In this document: positions 36,105-45,608 of the stretch, piece after piece | Layout: the number at the start of each line of letters is the position of its first letter | Numbering within the stretch: position 1 is the stretch's first letter | Assembly: GCA_934141535.1 (NCBI GenBank) | Contig: CAKPCH010000002.1 | Location: 99,214-163,213 of the forward strand | Direction of reading: 5' to 3' | Source of the DNA: an uncultured Bacilli bacterium | GTDB taxonomy: Bacteria; Bacillota_I; Bacilli_A; RF39; UBA660 | Length of the DNA: 64,000 bases | Translations under genes and position numbers: made by a program | Notes under the pieces: model-generated | What the model was told of the DNA's origin: nothing | Databases searched by the model: none | What the model saw: only the letters and a program-made list of their open reading frames with translations

Positions 36105-37295
36105 TTATTCTTGCTCTACTAGTCTTTTTAGTTTATTTATTTGTCTATTTAATAAGATACATAATCTATTAATTCTCGTATCTGAATACCCTGTTAAATG
36201 TTGATATTGATGTAATAAATCATCAAACCATTCTGGTAATCCTTCTAATTTACTTACATCTATTCTTTTAATATCTTTTACTACTTTTATTAATTCATCA
36301 AAAGGTTTAACTTCATAAAATAATTTACCTTCACCAGAAATATGTAATTCTTCTTCATCATAGTATTCAATATTTAAACTTTGTCCATTATCAAATATTG
36401 GAGCAACATCTAACCATTTTAAATTATTAACATCTCTTATTATTCCAAAATTATTAAGATGTCTATCTTCATTCATAATTAGAAAATCTAAGATATACAT
36501 ATTTTCTATTTTTTCTCTTGCATCTTTTATTCCTTCTGTTTCTAACTTTTTAATATATTCTTCATAATCTTCTATACTATCATGTCTTTTCATATCATTT
36601 CTTATTTGATAGCAAGTAATAAGTTCTGTATCTTTTGTTATGAAACAAGGACATTTTGAAACAACAGTATCTTTATAAGTATCAAGTGTATATTCTACAT
36701 GATCAAATCCAAGTCTTTTACATATTTCAGTTGCTAATACTTCATTAAAAGGTTGTAATGTCTCATTCTTATAACCACCTTTTAACAAGTATCTAATTCT
36801 ATCTTCAATAATCCATGCTTTTTTTAACATTCCATCAGTAGTGTTATTTGGTGTTTTAAGTGATGAAACATTTTGTATCATCTTACTATTTTTAGATAAC
36901 GACGCTTCCATAAATTCTGCGTAATCAAAATCATTATCAAAGAAATTAATATCTTTGTATTTAATATCTGTGCCTACTGGTTTTAACCAATATTGATCTG
37001 ATAATGATAATCCAAATGCTTTGTCTAATAATTCACACGGAGCATTTATATTAAGTCTATGTAATAATAAATCTAGTTTATCTCTCCAAGATGGTATTCC
37101 TCTTCCTTTGAACCACTCACTTAAATTAGTTCTAAATGGAGTGTCATTAATATCATCACTCATATAAAAACTTTTTAAAATGTATGGTGCATAATCAATA
37201 TTATACACATCATAGATTTTAGTAAATACACCAGTAGCAGAATCATACTCAGCAGCTAATACCTCTATATTTTTATTCATTAAAGTACATTTCAT
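36105..37295 (-). CDS. HipA-like kinase domain protein
   Basis: 396 aa. The kinase-like core is visible: NEDRHLNNFGI at about residue 275 matches the HipA catalytic N/H-x-D-R-H-x-x-N-x-G loop, and DVAPIFDNGQSL matches the metal-binding D-x-A-P-x-[FY]-D segment. HipA proteins phosphorylate targets such as glutamyl-tRNA synthetase and act as toxins. Here no HipB-type antitoxin is adjacent, so it may be an orphan kinase or regulator. Such solitary HipA-like genes are frequent on serine-recombinase elements. AAGGAGATGATTTTCCT precedes the ATG. Confidence 0.78.
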   Translation of the reverse strand: MKCTLMNKNIEVLAAEYDSATGVFTKIYDVYNIDYAPYILKSFYMSDDINDTPFRTNLSEWFKGRGIPSWRDKLDLLLHRLNINAPCELLDKAFGLSLSDQYWLKPVGTDIKYKDINFFDNDFDYAEFMEASLSKNSKMIQNVSSLKTPNNTTDGMLKKAWIIEDRIRYLLKGGYKNETLQPFNEVLATEICKRLGFDHVEYTLDTYKDTVVSKCPCFITKDTELITCYQIRNDMKRHDSIEDYEEYIKKLETEGIKDAREKIENMYILDFLIMNEDRHLNNFGIIRDVNNLKWLDVAPIFDNGQSLNIEYYDEEELHISGEGKLFYEVKPFDELIKVVKDIKRIDVSKLEGLPEWFDDLLHQYQHLTGYSDTRINRLCILLNRQINKLKRLVEQE

Positions 37296-37625
37296 AGGAA
37301 AATCATCTCCTTTTCTATATACTATTATATCATTATTTTTTAAAATATTCTTTAGTATTAGGTAAAAATAATACTAAATTTATTATAGTAAAAATTTTGC
37401 TATTTTCGATTTTGCGATTAGGTATTACAGACTATATATATTCAAAGTACCAAGCATGGTGTCTACACACCCACAGCTTGTTAGGAAACATTTCTAAAAC
37501 CTACTAAAAAGTCTCTGACAGTTTATTATTTTTTTAATAAAAATTAGATTCACTTTTTATTAAAAAAAATTAGAAAACAAATAGAATTTTATGAACAATT
37601 TTTTAAAATTTTTAATTAATATTTT
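37296..37625. other. Gene-free 330-base stretch inside the element
   Basis: No ORF with a ribosome site on either strand. The middle (about 37435-37525) is noticeably richer in G and C than its surroundings and contains short blocks such as ACACACCCACAGC on the plus strand. A weak AATAAAAA/TTTTTATT hairpin lies near 37535-37565. It may hold a structured RNA, a replication or regulatory site, or the remains of a gene. Confidence 0.4.
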
Positions 37626-38228
37626 TTAATATTTAACTTTTTTATCAAAAGAATAATTATACATTTTAATCATTTCTTGTTTATCTTTTTCAAATTTTTT
37701 ATTATTTATTGCTCTTAATATTTTCTCTATTTCAAATATTAATGACTCTATTGAAGATTCAAAATACTTTTTGTTAAACCACATAAAAACAGATTTAAAT
37801 ATTTTTTTAGCTTTATAATTATCATAAAGTTTTATTGTTGGATTTAATTTTTTATATGTTTTATCATATTTCTTAAAAAAGCCATGGTATTCATCTAATT
37901 CATCAATTATTTTAGGATTTAAATCAATTAATTTTTTATAAATATTAATTACATTATAGTGAAATAATAATGGTCTATTTTTTGAATAATAGTATGAGCG
38001 ATAAATATCAAAATATGCACCATAAACATTACTAATTATTTTCCTTTTTTGAACAAAATACTGACATAAACTAGTAACTAATCCTACAATTATTCCACAA
38101 TAAATATTAGTTAAAATGCCTACATAATCTATTAAATTTGGCCATATATAATATAAAATTATAGCAATTAATGTCGTAACTAGAGCTAATATTAATGAAA
38201 ATATAGTTATTAATCTTGATTCTTTCAT
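37626..38228 (-). CDS. Membrane protein with cytosolic helical domain, unknown
   Basis: 200 aa, TAGGAGGAATTT before the ATG. Two N-terminal TM segments (LITIFSLILALVTTLIAIILYYIW; VGILTNIYCGIIVGLVTSLC), then about 130 residues of Lys-rich helix. No family is recognised. It lies at the end of the restriction operon but behind a terminator. The two-TM-plus-helical-domain layout recalls membrane effectors of defence systems; this is inference. Confidence 0.6.
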   Translation of the reverse strand: MKESRLITIFSLILALVTTLIAIILYYIWPNLIDYVGILTNIYCGIIVGLVTSLCQYFVQKRKIISNVYGAYFDIYRSYYYSKNRPLLFHYNVINIYKKLIDLNPKIIDELDEYHGFFKKYDKTYKKLNPTIKLYDNYKAKKIFKSVFMWFNKKYFESSIESLIFEIEKILRAINNKKFEKDKQEMIKMYNYSFDKKVKY

Positions 38229-38242
38229 AAATTCCTCCTAGC

Positions 38243-38290
38243 AAAAAATAGTAGAGCATACTTCATCATTAAAATGAAATATTCTCTACC
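38243..38290 (-). terminator. Terminator of the hsdR operon
   Basis: Minus strand GTAGAG and TTCAT segments pair with ATGAA and CTCTAC across a bulged stem, followed by TATTTTTTG. Confidence 0.75.
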
Positions 38291-38315
38291 ATTAGAAATT
38301 ATTTTACTACTATTA

Positions 38316-41300
38316 TTAAAGTTTGTCACTAGATATACTAAAGAATTTATCAAAAAATTCTAATAGTTTATCAATAACTTTATTTTTCTTTTCTTGTCTA
38401 TCATTTGTTGGAGTAAACATATTCATGGCTGGAAGTATATTAGATACTTCTGTTCCATTAGTTTCTACTCTACCTTGTTCAAATGCCCTCTCTATAAAAT
38501 TATATGTTTCTTCTTTATTTAATCCTTCATCAAATATAATCTTATCTAATTCTTCTTTTTTCTTACTATTCATAAATGATTCAAAATCGCTATAAACATT
38601 AGAGTTTTGATCTAATGATTCAATAAAAGCCATAATTAAGTCCTTTTTATTTCTTAAATCTGGACTAGCCATAATTGCCTTTTGAATTGTTACTAATATT
38701 TCTTTATCCTCCATATTAGATTCATGATATTTTTTTACTAACCCTAAAATATAATCAATATTAACTTCAATAGATTTAATTAATTCCATTTCAAACACTA
38801 CATCTTCAGAGACATCAGCTTTATCTCTTTTAGATCTATTTCTAAACTCATTATATAATTCAATATATATACTATGATAATCTTGTTTATCTCTTTCATT
38901 AATTAATTCTTCATCTTTAAACTCATCAAATGAAGATAATATATTTGTTACTTTTAGTATAGAACCATATAATTTAATAAATTCTTTTTGTTCCTGCTCA
39001 CTCTGCATTAATTCTCCCGGCATAAATTTTAACTTTAATTTTTCTACTAATTCTTTATAACCTTCAAACTTTTTACCATTTTCATCTTCATAACCATAAT
39101 AATAATCTTTATAAGGTTTTAATAAAACTACTCCATGAGCTTCTTCATCGCCAAATTTAGCAAGTGCTTCATTTAACCTGTCTTCTAGATTTCTAAATGA
39201 AACAATATTTCCATAAGTTTTAACACTATTTAAAATTCTATTAGTTCTTGAGAACGCTTGAATTAAACCATGCCATTTTAAATTTTTATCAACCCACAAT
39301 GTATTTAAAGTTTTAGCATCAAATCCAGTTAAAAACATATTTGCTACTATTAAAATATCAATTTCCCTATTCTTCATTCTTAAAGAAATATCTTTATAAT
39401 AATTTTGAAATTTTTCAGATGATGTATCATAGCTTGTTTCAAACATCTTATTATAATCCTTAATAGCATCATCTAAGAATGTTCTATCATCTATGTTTAA
39501 ACTTTCAGTTGATTCCGAATTTTCATCAATAACTCCGTCTTCTCCATTAACACCATAAGAATAAATTAATGCTACTTTTAAATTACTATTTTTATATGCT
39601 AAAATCTTTTTAAATTCATCATAATATTCTTTAGCCATTTTAATACTTGATACTGCAAATATTGAATTAAATCCATTAATATTCTTTTTAGATTTTATTT
39701 CTTCTGTATCTTGTTTTTTTGCAACTTCAACAACATTATCTAATGTTGAATAAACATATGATTCACTAGTTTTAGTTTTTGTACTAAAATGTTCAATAAT
39801 ATATTCCGTTATTAAACTAATTCTCATTTGATTATCAAATAATTTTTCTTCATCAATATTATAAACTTTTTCATCCTTTACATCATCATTAATATCAACT
39901 TTACCAACATATTCATATCTAAAAGGCAATACATTTTTATCAGCAATAGCATTTACAATTGTATAAGTATGTAATCTTTCTCCAAAAACCTGTTCTGTTG
40001 TTTCAGATATACCTTTATTTGTTCTAGCATTTTCTGGAAATATTGGAGTACCAGTGAATCCAAATATATAATACTTATTAAATTTTTTAATAATTGATTT
40101 ATGCATCTCACCAAATTGCGATCTATGACATTCATCAAATATAAAAACTACATGTTTATTAAATACCTCACTATTAGAATTCTTTTTTATAAATTGCGAT
40201 AACTTTTGAATTGTTGTAATAATAATTTTACAATTATCATCTTCTAACTGTCCTTCTAGTACTTTTGTTGATGTATTAGAGTTTGCAGCACCTTCTTTAA
40301 AGCGATCGTATTCTTTCATTGTTTGATAGTCTAAGTCTTTTCTATCGACAACAAATAATACTTTATCTATAAAATCCAATTTGCTAGCTAATTGAGAAGT
40401 TTTAAATGAAGTTAAAGTTTTACCAGAACCTGTTGTATGCCAAATATAACCACCAGCTTTAATTTTTCCATAAAATTTATTATTATATGCCACTTTAATT
40501 CTATTTAATATTTTCTCAGTAGCTACTATCTGATAAGGTCTCATTACAAGTAATTCTTCTTCACTCGTAAATACACAATATTTAGTTAATATGTTTAATA
40601 AAGTATGTTTTGTAAAAAAAGTTTTAGTAAAGTCAATTAAATCTGTAATACCATTGTTTTTTTGATCTGCCCAATAAGAAGTAAATTCAAATGAATTAGA
40701 TTTCTTTTTCTTTTGATTATTTATATGAAATTCTCTAGTAGTATTCGAATAATACTTAGTTAATGTTCCATTTGAAATAACAAATATTTGAACAAAATTA
40801 TATAATCCAGATCCGGCCCAGAAAGAATCTCTTTGATATCTTTCTATTTGATTAAAAGCTTCTCTTAAATCTACTCCTCTTTTCTTTAATTCAACATGAA
40901 CTAAAGGCAGACCATTAACTAAAATAGTAACATCATATCTATTATCATAATTACCATCATTATTAATATATTGATTTAATACTTGAACTATATTATTATG
41001 AATATTATTTTTATCTATTAAATAAATATTTCTTTTTTCACCAGAATCTAATGTTAATTCTTGTTTATAGTCTTCTTGTATTAGTCTAGTTTTTTCAATT
41101 ATATAATCATTCTTATTAGCAATAACCTTAGTAAATAAATAATTCCATTCACCATCAGTAAAATGATAATTATTAAGTTTTTCTAATTGTCTTCTTAAGT
41201 TTATTATTAATTCTTCTTCACTATTAATATTTAGTCTTTCATAGCCCTGCTCAATTAAAGTATTTATTAATTCTTTTTCAAGTGTATCTTCACTTTGAAA

Positions 41301-41384
41301 AGTTGTAACTACTCTATTTAATCCTGTGTATTCTGATAATACAGTAGAATTATCGTTTTCACTCATAATATTTAAACTGCTCAT
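38316..41384 (-). CDS. hsdR: Type I restriction enzyme R subunit
   Basis: About 1,022 aa. ATG 41384 is chosen because GGAGGTTAAAG lies just before it; the upstream frame is only overlap with the nuclease gene. N-terminal endonuclease domain (VTILVNGLPLVHVELKKRG supplies the E-x-K pair). SF2 motor: Walker A TTGSGKT, FDECHRSQFG box, GFTGTPI, and VANMFLTGFDAKTLN, QAFSRTNR in the second RecA-like lobe. HsdR translocates DNA and cuts it when unmethylated sites are found by HsdM-HsdS. It is the last gene of the five-gene operon. Confidence 0.95.
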   Translation of the reverse strand: MSSLNIMSENDNSTVLSEYTGLNRVVTTFQSEDTLEKELINTLIEQGYERLNINSEEELIINLRRQLEKLNNYHFTDGEWNYLFTKVIANKNDYIIEKTRLIQEDYKQELTLDSGEKRNIYLIDKNNIHNNIVQVLNQYINNDGNYDNRYDVTILVNGLPLVHVELKKRGVDLREAFNQIERYQRDSFWAGSGLYNFVQIFVISNGTLTKYYSNTTREFHINNQKKKKSNSFEFTSYWADQKNNGITDLIDFTKTFFTKHTLLNILTKYCVFTSEEELLVMRPYQIVATEKILNRIKVAYNNKFYGKIKAGGYIWHTTGSGKTLTSFKTSQLASKLDFIDKVLFVVDRKDLDYQTMKEYDRFKEGAANSNTSTKVLEGQLEDDNCKIIITTIQKLSQFIKKNSNSEVFNKHVVFIFDECHRSQFGEMHKSIIKKFNKYYIFGFTGTPIFPENARTNKGISETTEQVFGERLHTYTIVNAIADKNVLPFRYEYVGKVDINDDVKDEKVYNIDEEKLFDNQMRISLITEYIIEHFSTKTKTSESYVYSTLDNVVEVAKKQDTEEIKSKKNINGFNSIFAVSSIKMAKEYYDEFKKILAYKNSNLKVALIYSYGVNGEDGVIDENSESTESLNIDDRTFLDDAIKDYNKMFETSYDTSSEKFQNYYKDISLRMKNREIDILIVANMFLTGFDAKTLNTLWVDKNLKWHGLIQAFSRTNRILNSVKTYGNIVSFRNLEDRLNEALAKFGDEEAHGVVLLKPYKDYYYGYEDENGKKFEGYKELVEKLKLKFMPGELMQSEQEQKEFIKLYGSILKVTNILSSFDEFKDEELINERDKQDYHSIYIELYNEFRNRSKRDKADVSEDVVFEMELIKSIEVNIDYILGLVKKYHESNMEDKEILVTIQKAIMASPDLRNKKDLIMAFIESLDQNSNVYSDFESFMNSKKKEELDKIIFDEGLNKEETYNFIERAFEQGRVETNGTEVSNILPAMNMFTPTNDRQEKKNKVIDKLLEFFDKFFSISSDKL

Positions 41385-42468
41385 CTTTAACCTCCATTTT
41401 ATAATAACCAATAAAATCATTGAAAGCATCAATAAATAATTTTTTCTCAGAATCAATCAATTCTGAGTATTCAAATTCTGGTAAACTTCCATGACTGTAC
41501 AAATTAATAAGTTTTATTATTTCTGTTTTATATTCTTTATTTAAAAAGCATTCATCATATTTTTTATATCCAAAATAATTAGATGTTTTTTCTAATAAAA
41601 TCCTAAACATGTTAAAATGAATTTTTTCAAGTGCATCCTTGTTAATTGCTTCTTGGATTTTTTTTACTAAATTTAAATGATAACCAAATGGAGAATCACC
41701 TTTTTCTTCAAGAATATAAGTATATACTTTTTTATTTAAAACATATGATTTTAACTTAATTTCTTTTTCTCTTTTTAAAAGATTATAAATTGAATTATAA
41801 AATAAAGCATGATGAGTGGTTATCAAAATATTTGGTTTAACTAAAATTTCTTTCATCCTATTAATTAATTCAAAAATCTTTATAGCTATATTTAATATTT
41901 TTATATCATCAATTGATGAAACCGGATCATCAATTATTAAGTATTCAATATTATCAAATATATTAGTAGACCTATCTTCCTTTATTTCTTTAAGTTCATA
42001 AAGCATTGTATCAACAAATGTATAAAATACTGACCATATAAATATACTTTCTTCTGCTTTCGATATTTTTATATTATTATCATATCCATCTATAGTTTTA
42101 GCACTAAATTCAACAATTCCAAATTTCAAATCTAATGAAACTATTATCGAATTGTCAGAGAACATTTGAAAATTTTTTTTAATATCATTTTCTAATCCTT
42201 GATCTTGTATAAATTTAACTATCCACGAGTTTGTATTAAGTACTAAAAAAGAATTAGAATTATTCCAAGAAAATTCATCTTGAAACATTGAATTGAAGCA
42301 TAGTGTTTTATTTCCAAATGAATCTGAAAACATTCTTGATATTCTTGTCTTACCAGTTCCATTAAAGGCATATACTAAATCAACTTTTATTTTTTCTGAG
42401 GCTATATCAAAATCTGATTTTAAATTATTAAAAACTTCCTCTATACTATTTAATACAGTTTTACTCAT
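41359..42468 (-). CDS. prrC: PrrC-like anticodon nuclease guarding the type I RM system
   Basis: 369 aa from ATG 42468 (eight-base overlap with hsdS, GAGG upstream). N-terminal ABC-type ATPase: Walker A AFNGTGKT at 34-41 and Walker B LIIDDPVSSIDD. The C-terminal region holds Arg289, Glu293 (FRILLEK) and His326 (YSHGS). The spacing of +4 and +37 nearly equals that of the E. coli PrrC triad R320, E324, H356. PrrC cleaves tRNA anticodon loops when a phage disables the partner restriction enzyme. The gene sits between hsdS and hsdR exactly as in the prr locus. The tRNA target cannot be told from sequence. Confidence 0.8.
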   Translation of the reverse strand: MSKTVLNSIEEVFNNLKSDFDIASEKIKVDLVYAFNGTGKTRISRMFSDSFGNKTLCFNSMFQDEFSWNNSNSFLVLNTNSWIVKFIQDQGLENDIKKNFQMFSDNSIIVSLDLKFGIVEFSAKTIDGYDNNIKISKAEESIFIWSVFYTFVDTMLYELKEIKEDRSTNIFDNIEYLIIDDPVSSIDDIKILNIAIKIFELINRMKEILVKPNILITTHHALFYNSIYNLLKREKEIKLKSYVLNKKVYTYILEEKGDSPFGYHLNLVKKIQEAINKDALEKIHFNMFRILLEKTSNYFGYKKYDECFLNKEYKTEIIKLINLYSHGSLPEFEYSELIDSEKKLFIDAFNDFIGYYKMEVKDEQFKYYE

Positions 42469-43639
42469 ATTCTTGTTCCTCAAAACTTAATAATTTATTT
42501 CTATAATATTCATATTGCTTTCTTCTTAATTCAATTTCAGCGGGAAGACCTACAGTTAAATCATTTGTTAATTCTTCAAATTTATCTAATATTTTAACAA
42601 TTTTTTCTTGCTCATTCTTAGTATATAACGGTAATTCAATACTTTTTACGATATCTGCATTAAGATTTTTTACAGTACCAATAGATGCTTTCATTGACAT
42701 TATATTTTGTATAGGTTTAGAACTGAGTAAATGATATAAAAAGTCTGGTATATATGTATTTTCAAAGTTACTAATTGATAACCACCCATCGTGAATGCAT
42801 CCATCAATTTTCAAAATATAAGGTCTTCCAAAGCTCATGGAATTAGATAGAATAAAATTTCCAGCTTTAACAAATCTAGATTTTTTGCTTCCTTCAACTG
42901 TAATCTTTTCTTTCGTTGTAAAAACATATTTATCATTAGGATTTGTATCACCGATTTTAATCCAAGGAATACCATTTTCATCATCCGTTATAAAATTTTG
43001 AATTGGCCTAGGAGAGGCACCTCTAACAATAGTAGCTACATCACCGAATTTGACCTTATCTTTACTATTTTTTAAAAGTTTTCCACGCCAAAACTCATAT
43101 TGTCTTTTTCTTGCTTCTAGTTCTGCTTCTAGTTCTGCTTCTAGTTCACCAAATTTATCAAGAATTCGTACTATTTCTTCTTGTACCACTATAGATGGAA
43201 TTAAAACAGTTATCTTCTCCATAACATTACTCATTAACTTAGGATTACTAGTTGCATAATTAACATACTTTTTAGTTTCCATTGTTAAAGCATATGCTAA
43301 ATAATTTGTCTTAATCTTTTCTAAGTACTCATCTTTAATTTTTAATAAACCACATACATTAGTTACACTGAATTTACCATTACGATAGAAAATAGAGCCT
43401 GCGTTAGCACCATCAGTAGTCCATTGTACATACTCTCCTTCAAAATCATAAGTATTAATCTTACCAAATACTCCGTTGTTTAATGTCTGTGAAGAATACA
43501 CAGGATAATCTCCGGCATTATCATTAAGTTCCATCTTAGAAATTACTCGCCCTCTTGTAACCTTACAAATATCTTTAATTTCATACTTTCTTACACCATT
43601 AGGACATAACTCTTTAATTAAATCATTAATCTTACTCAT
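42461..43639 (-). CDS. hsdS: Type I restriction specificity subunit S
   Basis: 392 aa with two target recognition domains. The first starts KYEIKDICKVTRGRVIS, the second VKFGDVATIVRGASPRPI. Central and C-terminal conserved helices (ARKRQYEFWRGKLL and LRRKQYEYYRNKLL) hold the TRDs at a fixed distance. The central helix contains a 3-fold ELEA repeat encoded by 12-bp tandem repeats. HsdS sets the DNA sequence recognised for methylation and cutting. The start overlaps the hsdM stop by eight bases (ATGAGTAA). Confidence 0.95.
   Translation of the reverse strand: MSKINDLIKELCPNGVRKYEIKDICKVTRGRVISKMELNDNAGDYPVYSSQTLNNGVFGKINTYDFEGEYVQWTTDGANAGSIFYRNGKFSVTNVCGLLKIKDEYLEKIKTNYLAYALTMETKKYVNYATSNPKLMSNVMEKITVLIPSIVVQEEIVRILDKFGELEAELEAELEARKRQYEFWRGKLLKNSKDKVKFGDVATIVRGASPRPIQNFITDDENGIPWIKIGDTNPNDKYVFTTKEKITVEGSKKSRFVKAGNFILSNSMSFGRPYILKIDGCIHDGWLSISNFENTYIPDFLYHLLSSKPIQNIMSMKASIGTVKNLNADIVKSIELPLYTKNEQEKIVKILDKFEELTNDLTVGLPAEIELRRKQYEYYRNKLLSFEEQEYE
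43113..43148 (-). repeat. 12-bp tandem repeat in the hsdS central spacer
   Basis: Three copies of GCTTCTAGTTCT (plus strand; last copy differs in its final base), encoding ELEA repeats between the two TRDs. Confidence 0.9.
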
Positions 43640-45200
43640 GATAATCAGACTCCAATTCTCTAATTATCTCTTCTAGTTCTTCTCTTATTTGTTGTTGCCT
43701 TGGTACTATTTCTGCTAGTTTTCTATTAACTTCTTCAATATCTATTTTTACTTCATTCGTGTTTGTTTTTAAATACGAATTTACTGATATATTATAATCA
43801 TTTTCTTTTATTTCATCATAAGTGGCTAAATATGCTTTATTTTCAACTGGTACTCTATCTTTTAATAAATTAACAATATTATTTATGTTTGTATTAGATA
43901 ATTTATTTTTATTTGTATTTCTAACAAATTCTTCACTAGCATCTACAAACAAGATGTTGTTGTCTGTTTTATTTTTCTTTAATACTAATATACAAGTAGC
44001 TATTGATGTACCAAAAAATAAATCTGATGGTAATTGAATAACAGCATCTACATAGTTATTATCAATCATATACTTCCTTATTTTTTGTTCTGCTCCACCT
44101 CTATAAAGCACACCAGGAAACTCAACTATTGCAGCAGTACCTTTTGGGCTTAACCATGATAGCATATGCATAGTAAATGCTAAATCAGCTTTAGATGATG
44201 GTGCTAAAACTCCAGCTGGAGAAAATCTTTCATCATTTATTAATATTGGATTTTCTTTTCCAGCCCATTTGATAGAATATGGAGGATTAGATACAATGGC
44301 GTCAAAAGGTTCATAGTCCCAGTGTTCTGGATGTGTTAATGTATCTCCCCTAGCTATATAGAATTTATTATAATTTATATTATGTAAAAACATATTAATT
44401 CTAGCTAAATTATAAGTAGTTAAATTTATTTCTTGGCCATAAAAGCCTTGCTTTACATTTTCTTTTCCTAATATTTTAGCAAATTTTAACAATAATCCTC
44501 CAGAACCACATGCTGGATCATAAACTTTATTAACAGACGTTTTATCCATTATAACAATTCTTGCAAGCAATTCTCCTACTTCTTGTGGAGTAAAAAATTC
44601 TCCTCCCGATTTACCTGCTGATGAAGCATACATAGTCATCAAAAATTCATAAGCATCGCCAAATAAATCTATATTACTATCATAATAGTCACCTAATTTT
44701 AAATCACCAATAGCATTAAGTAACTTCACTAGTTTTTCGTTTCTTTCATCCACAGTATTACCTAATTTATTATCTATAGTAAAATCGTCAAATAATCCTT
44801 TAACATCATTTTCAGATGCTGTTCCTCTGGCCGAAGCTTCTATATTATCAAATATATTAGAAATAACTACATTTAAGTTTTCATTTTTAGTTGCATTAAG
44901 TCTTACATTACAAAACAACTCACTTGGTAATATAAATAGCCCTTTTTCTTCTAATATTTGTGATTTTCCCATTAAAGCTTGTTCATCACTAATGTTTCTG
45001 TATTCAAAATTTTCTATACCAGCTTTTCTCTGGTTTTCATTAACATAATGTTCTATATTTTCAGAAATAAATCTATAAAACAATAATCCTAAAACATATT
45101 GTTTAAAATCCCATCCATCAACTGAACCTCTTAGTTCATTAGCAATTTTCCATATTGTTTTATGTAGTTCATCTCTTTCATATTCTTTTTTGCTATTCAT
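43632..45200 (-). CDS. hsdM: Type I restriction system DNA methyltransferase subunit M
   Basis: 522 aa. N-terminal HsdM helical domain (ELRGSVDGWDFKQYVLGLLFYRFI region), SAM motif YDPACGSGGLLL, catalytic NPPYSIKW motif for N6-adenine methylation, and late conserved QLPSDLFFGTSIATCI. HsdM with HsdS methylates adenine at the recognition site. The start overlaps the stop of the AbrB-like gene (ATGAATAG). Confidence 0.96.
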   Translation of the reverse strand: MNSKKEYERDELHKTIWKIANELRGSVDGWDFKQYVLGLLFYRFISENIEHYVNENQRKAGIENFEYRNISDEQALMGKSQILEEKGLFILPSELFCNVRLNATKNENLNVVISNIFDNIEASARGTASENDVKGLFDDFTIDNKLGNTVDERNEKLVKLLNAIGDLKLGDYYDSNIDLFGDAYEFLMTMYASSAGKSGGEFFTPQEVGELLARIVIMDKTSVNKVYDPACGSGGLLLKFAKILGKENVKQGFYGQEINLTTYNLARINMFLHNINYNKFYIARGDTLTHPEHWDYEPFDAIVSNPPYSIKWAGKENPILINDERFSPAGVLAPSSKADLAFTMHMLSWLSPKGTAAIVEFPGVLYRGGAEQKIRKYMIDNNYVDAVIQLPSDLFFGTSIATCILVLKKNKTDNNILFVDASEEFVRNTNKNKLSNTNINNIVNLLKDRVPVENKAYLATYDEIKENDYNISVNSYLKTNTNEVKIDIEEVNRKLAEIVPRQQQIREELEEIIRELESDYHE

Positions 45201-45420
45201 TACTTTTACCTCTCTTTACTACCAATTGTTCTGTATTTTTTTCAGTTTTAATTGAACAATCTTTTTTATTTACAATTTTAATGTCATTTTTACTATCTAC
45301 ATAAAAAAGTACAGAATTTCCTTCTTCAAGTTTTAATGTGTTTCTAACAATTTTGGGAATAGTAATTTGTCCTTTTGAAGTTATTTTAGCAGTTGCTAAT
45401 ATATCGTTTTCTTTACTCAT
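45193..45420 (-). CDS. AbrB/SpoVT-type DNA-binding protein, likely operon regulator
   Basis: 75 aa. The swapped-hairpin AbrB motif is at residues 8-50 (TAKITSKGQITIPKIVRNTLKL). Such proteins bind DNA as dimers. It is the first gene of the restriction operon, with AAGGAGATTAAA before the ATG, and overlaps hsdM. A likely role is autoregulation that delays hsd expression when the element enters a new host; this is inference. Confidence 0.83.
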   Translation of the reverse strand: MSKENDILATAKITSKGQITIPKIVRNTLKLEEGNSVLFYVDSKNDIKIVNKKDCSIKTEKNTEQLVVKRGKSNE

Positions 45421-45574
45421 TTTAATCTCCTTACTTTCCTTACATTATAAGTATAACATATATTTTGTTTTTTTGACATAATTAATCACAAATATTTCCA
45501 TTTTTGGTTTTATCTATTTTATCTATTTGTTATTTAATACTTTATTAATTAGGTACTTAATTATATCTAAAATA

Positions 45575-45584
45575 CCGTATACGG
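45575..45584. promoter_or_regulatory. CCGTATACGG palindrome in the gap before the restriction operon
   Basis: A perfect 10-bp palindrome lying about 150 bases upstream of the AbrB-like start. It also falls in the decayed 3' part of the neighbouring replication-like gene, so it may be chance. The remaining intergenic DNA shows no other clear site. Confidence 0.25.
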
Positions 45585-45608
45585 AAAATCCAGATGCCCA
45601 AAATGGTA

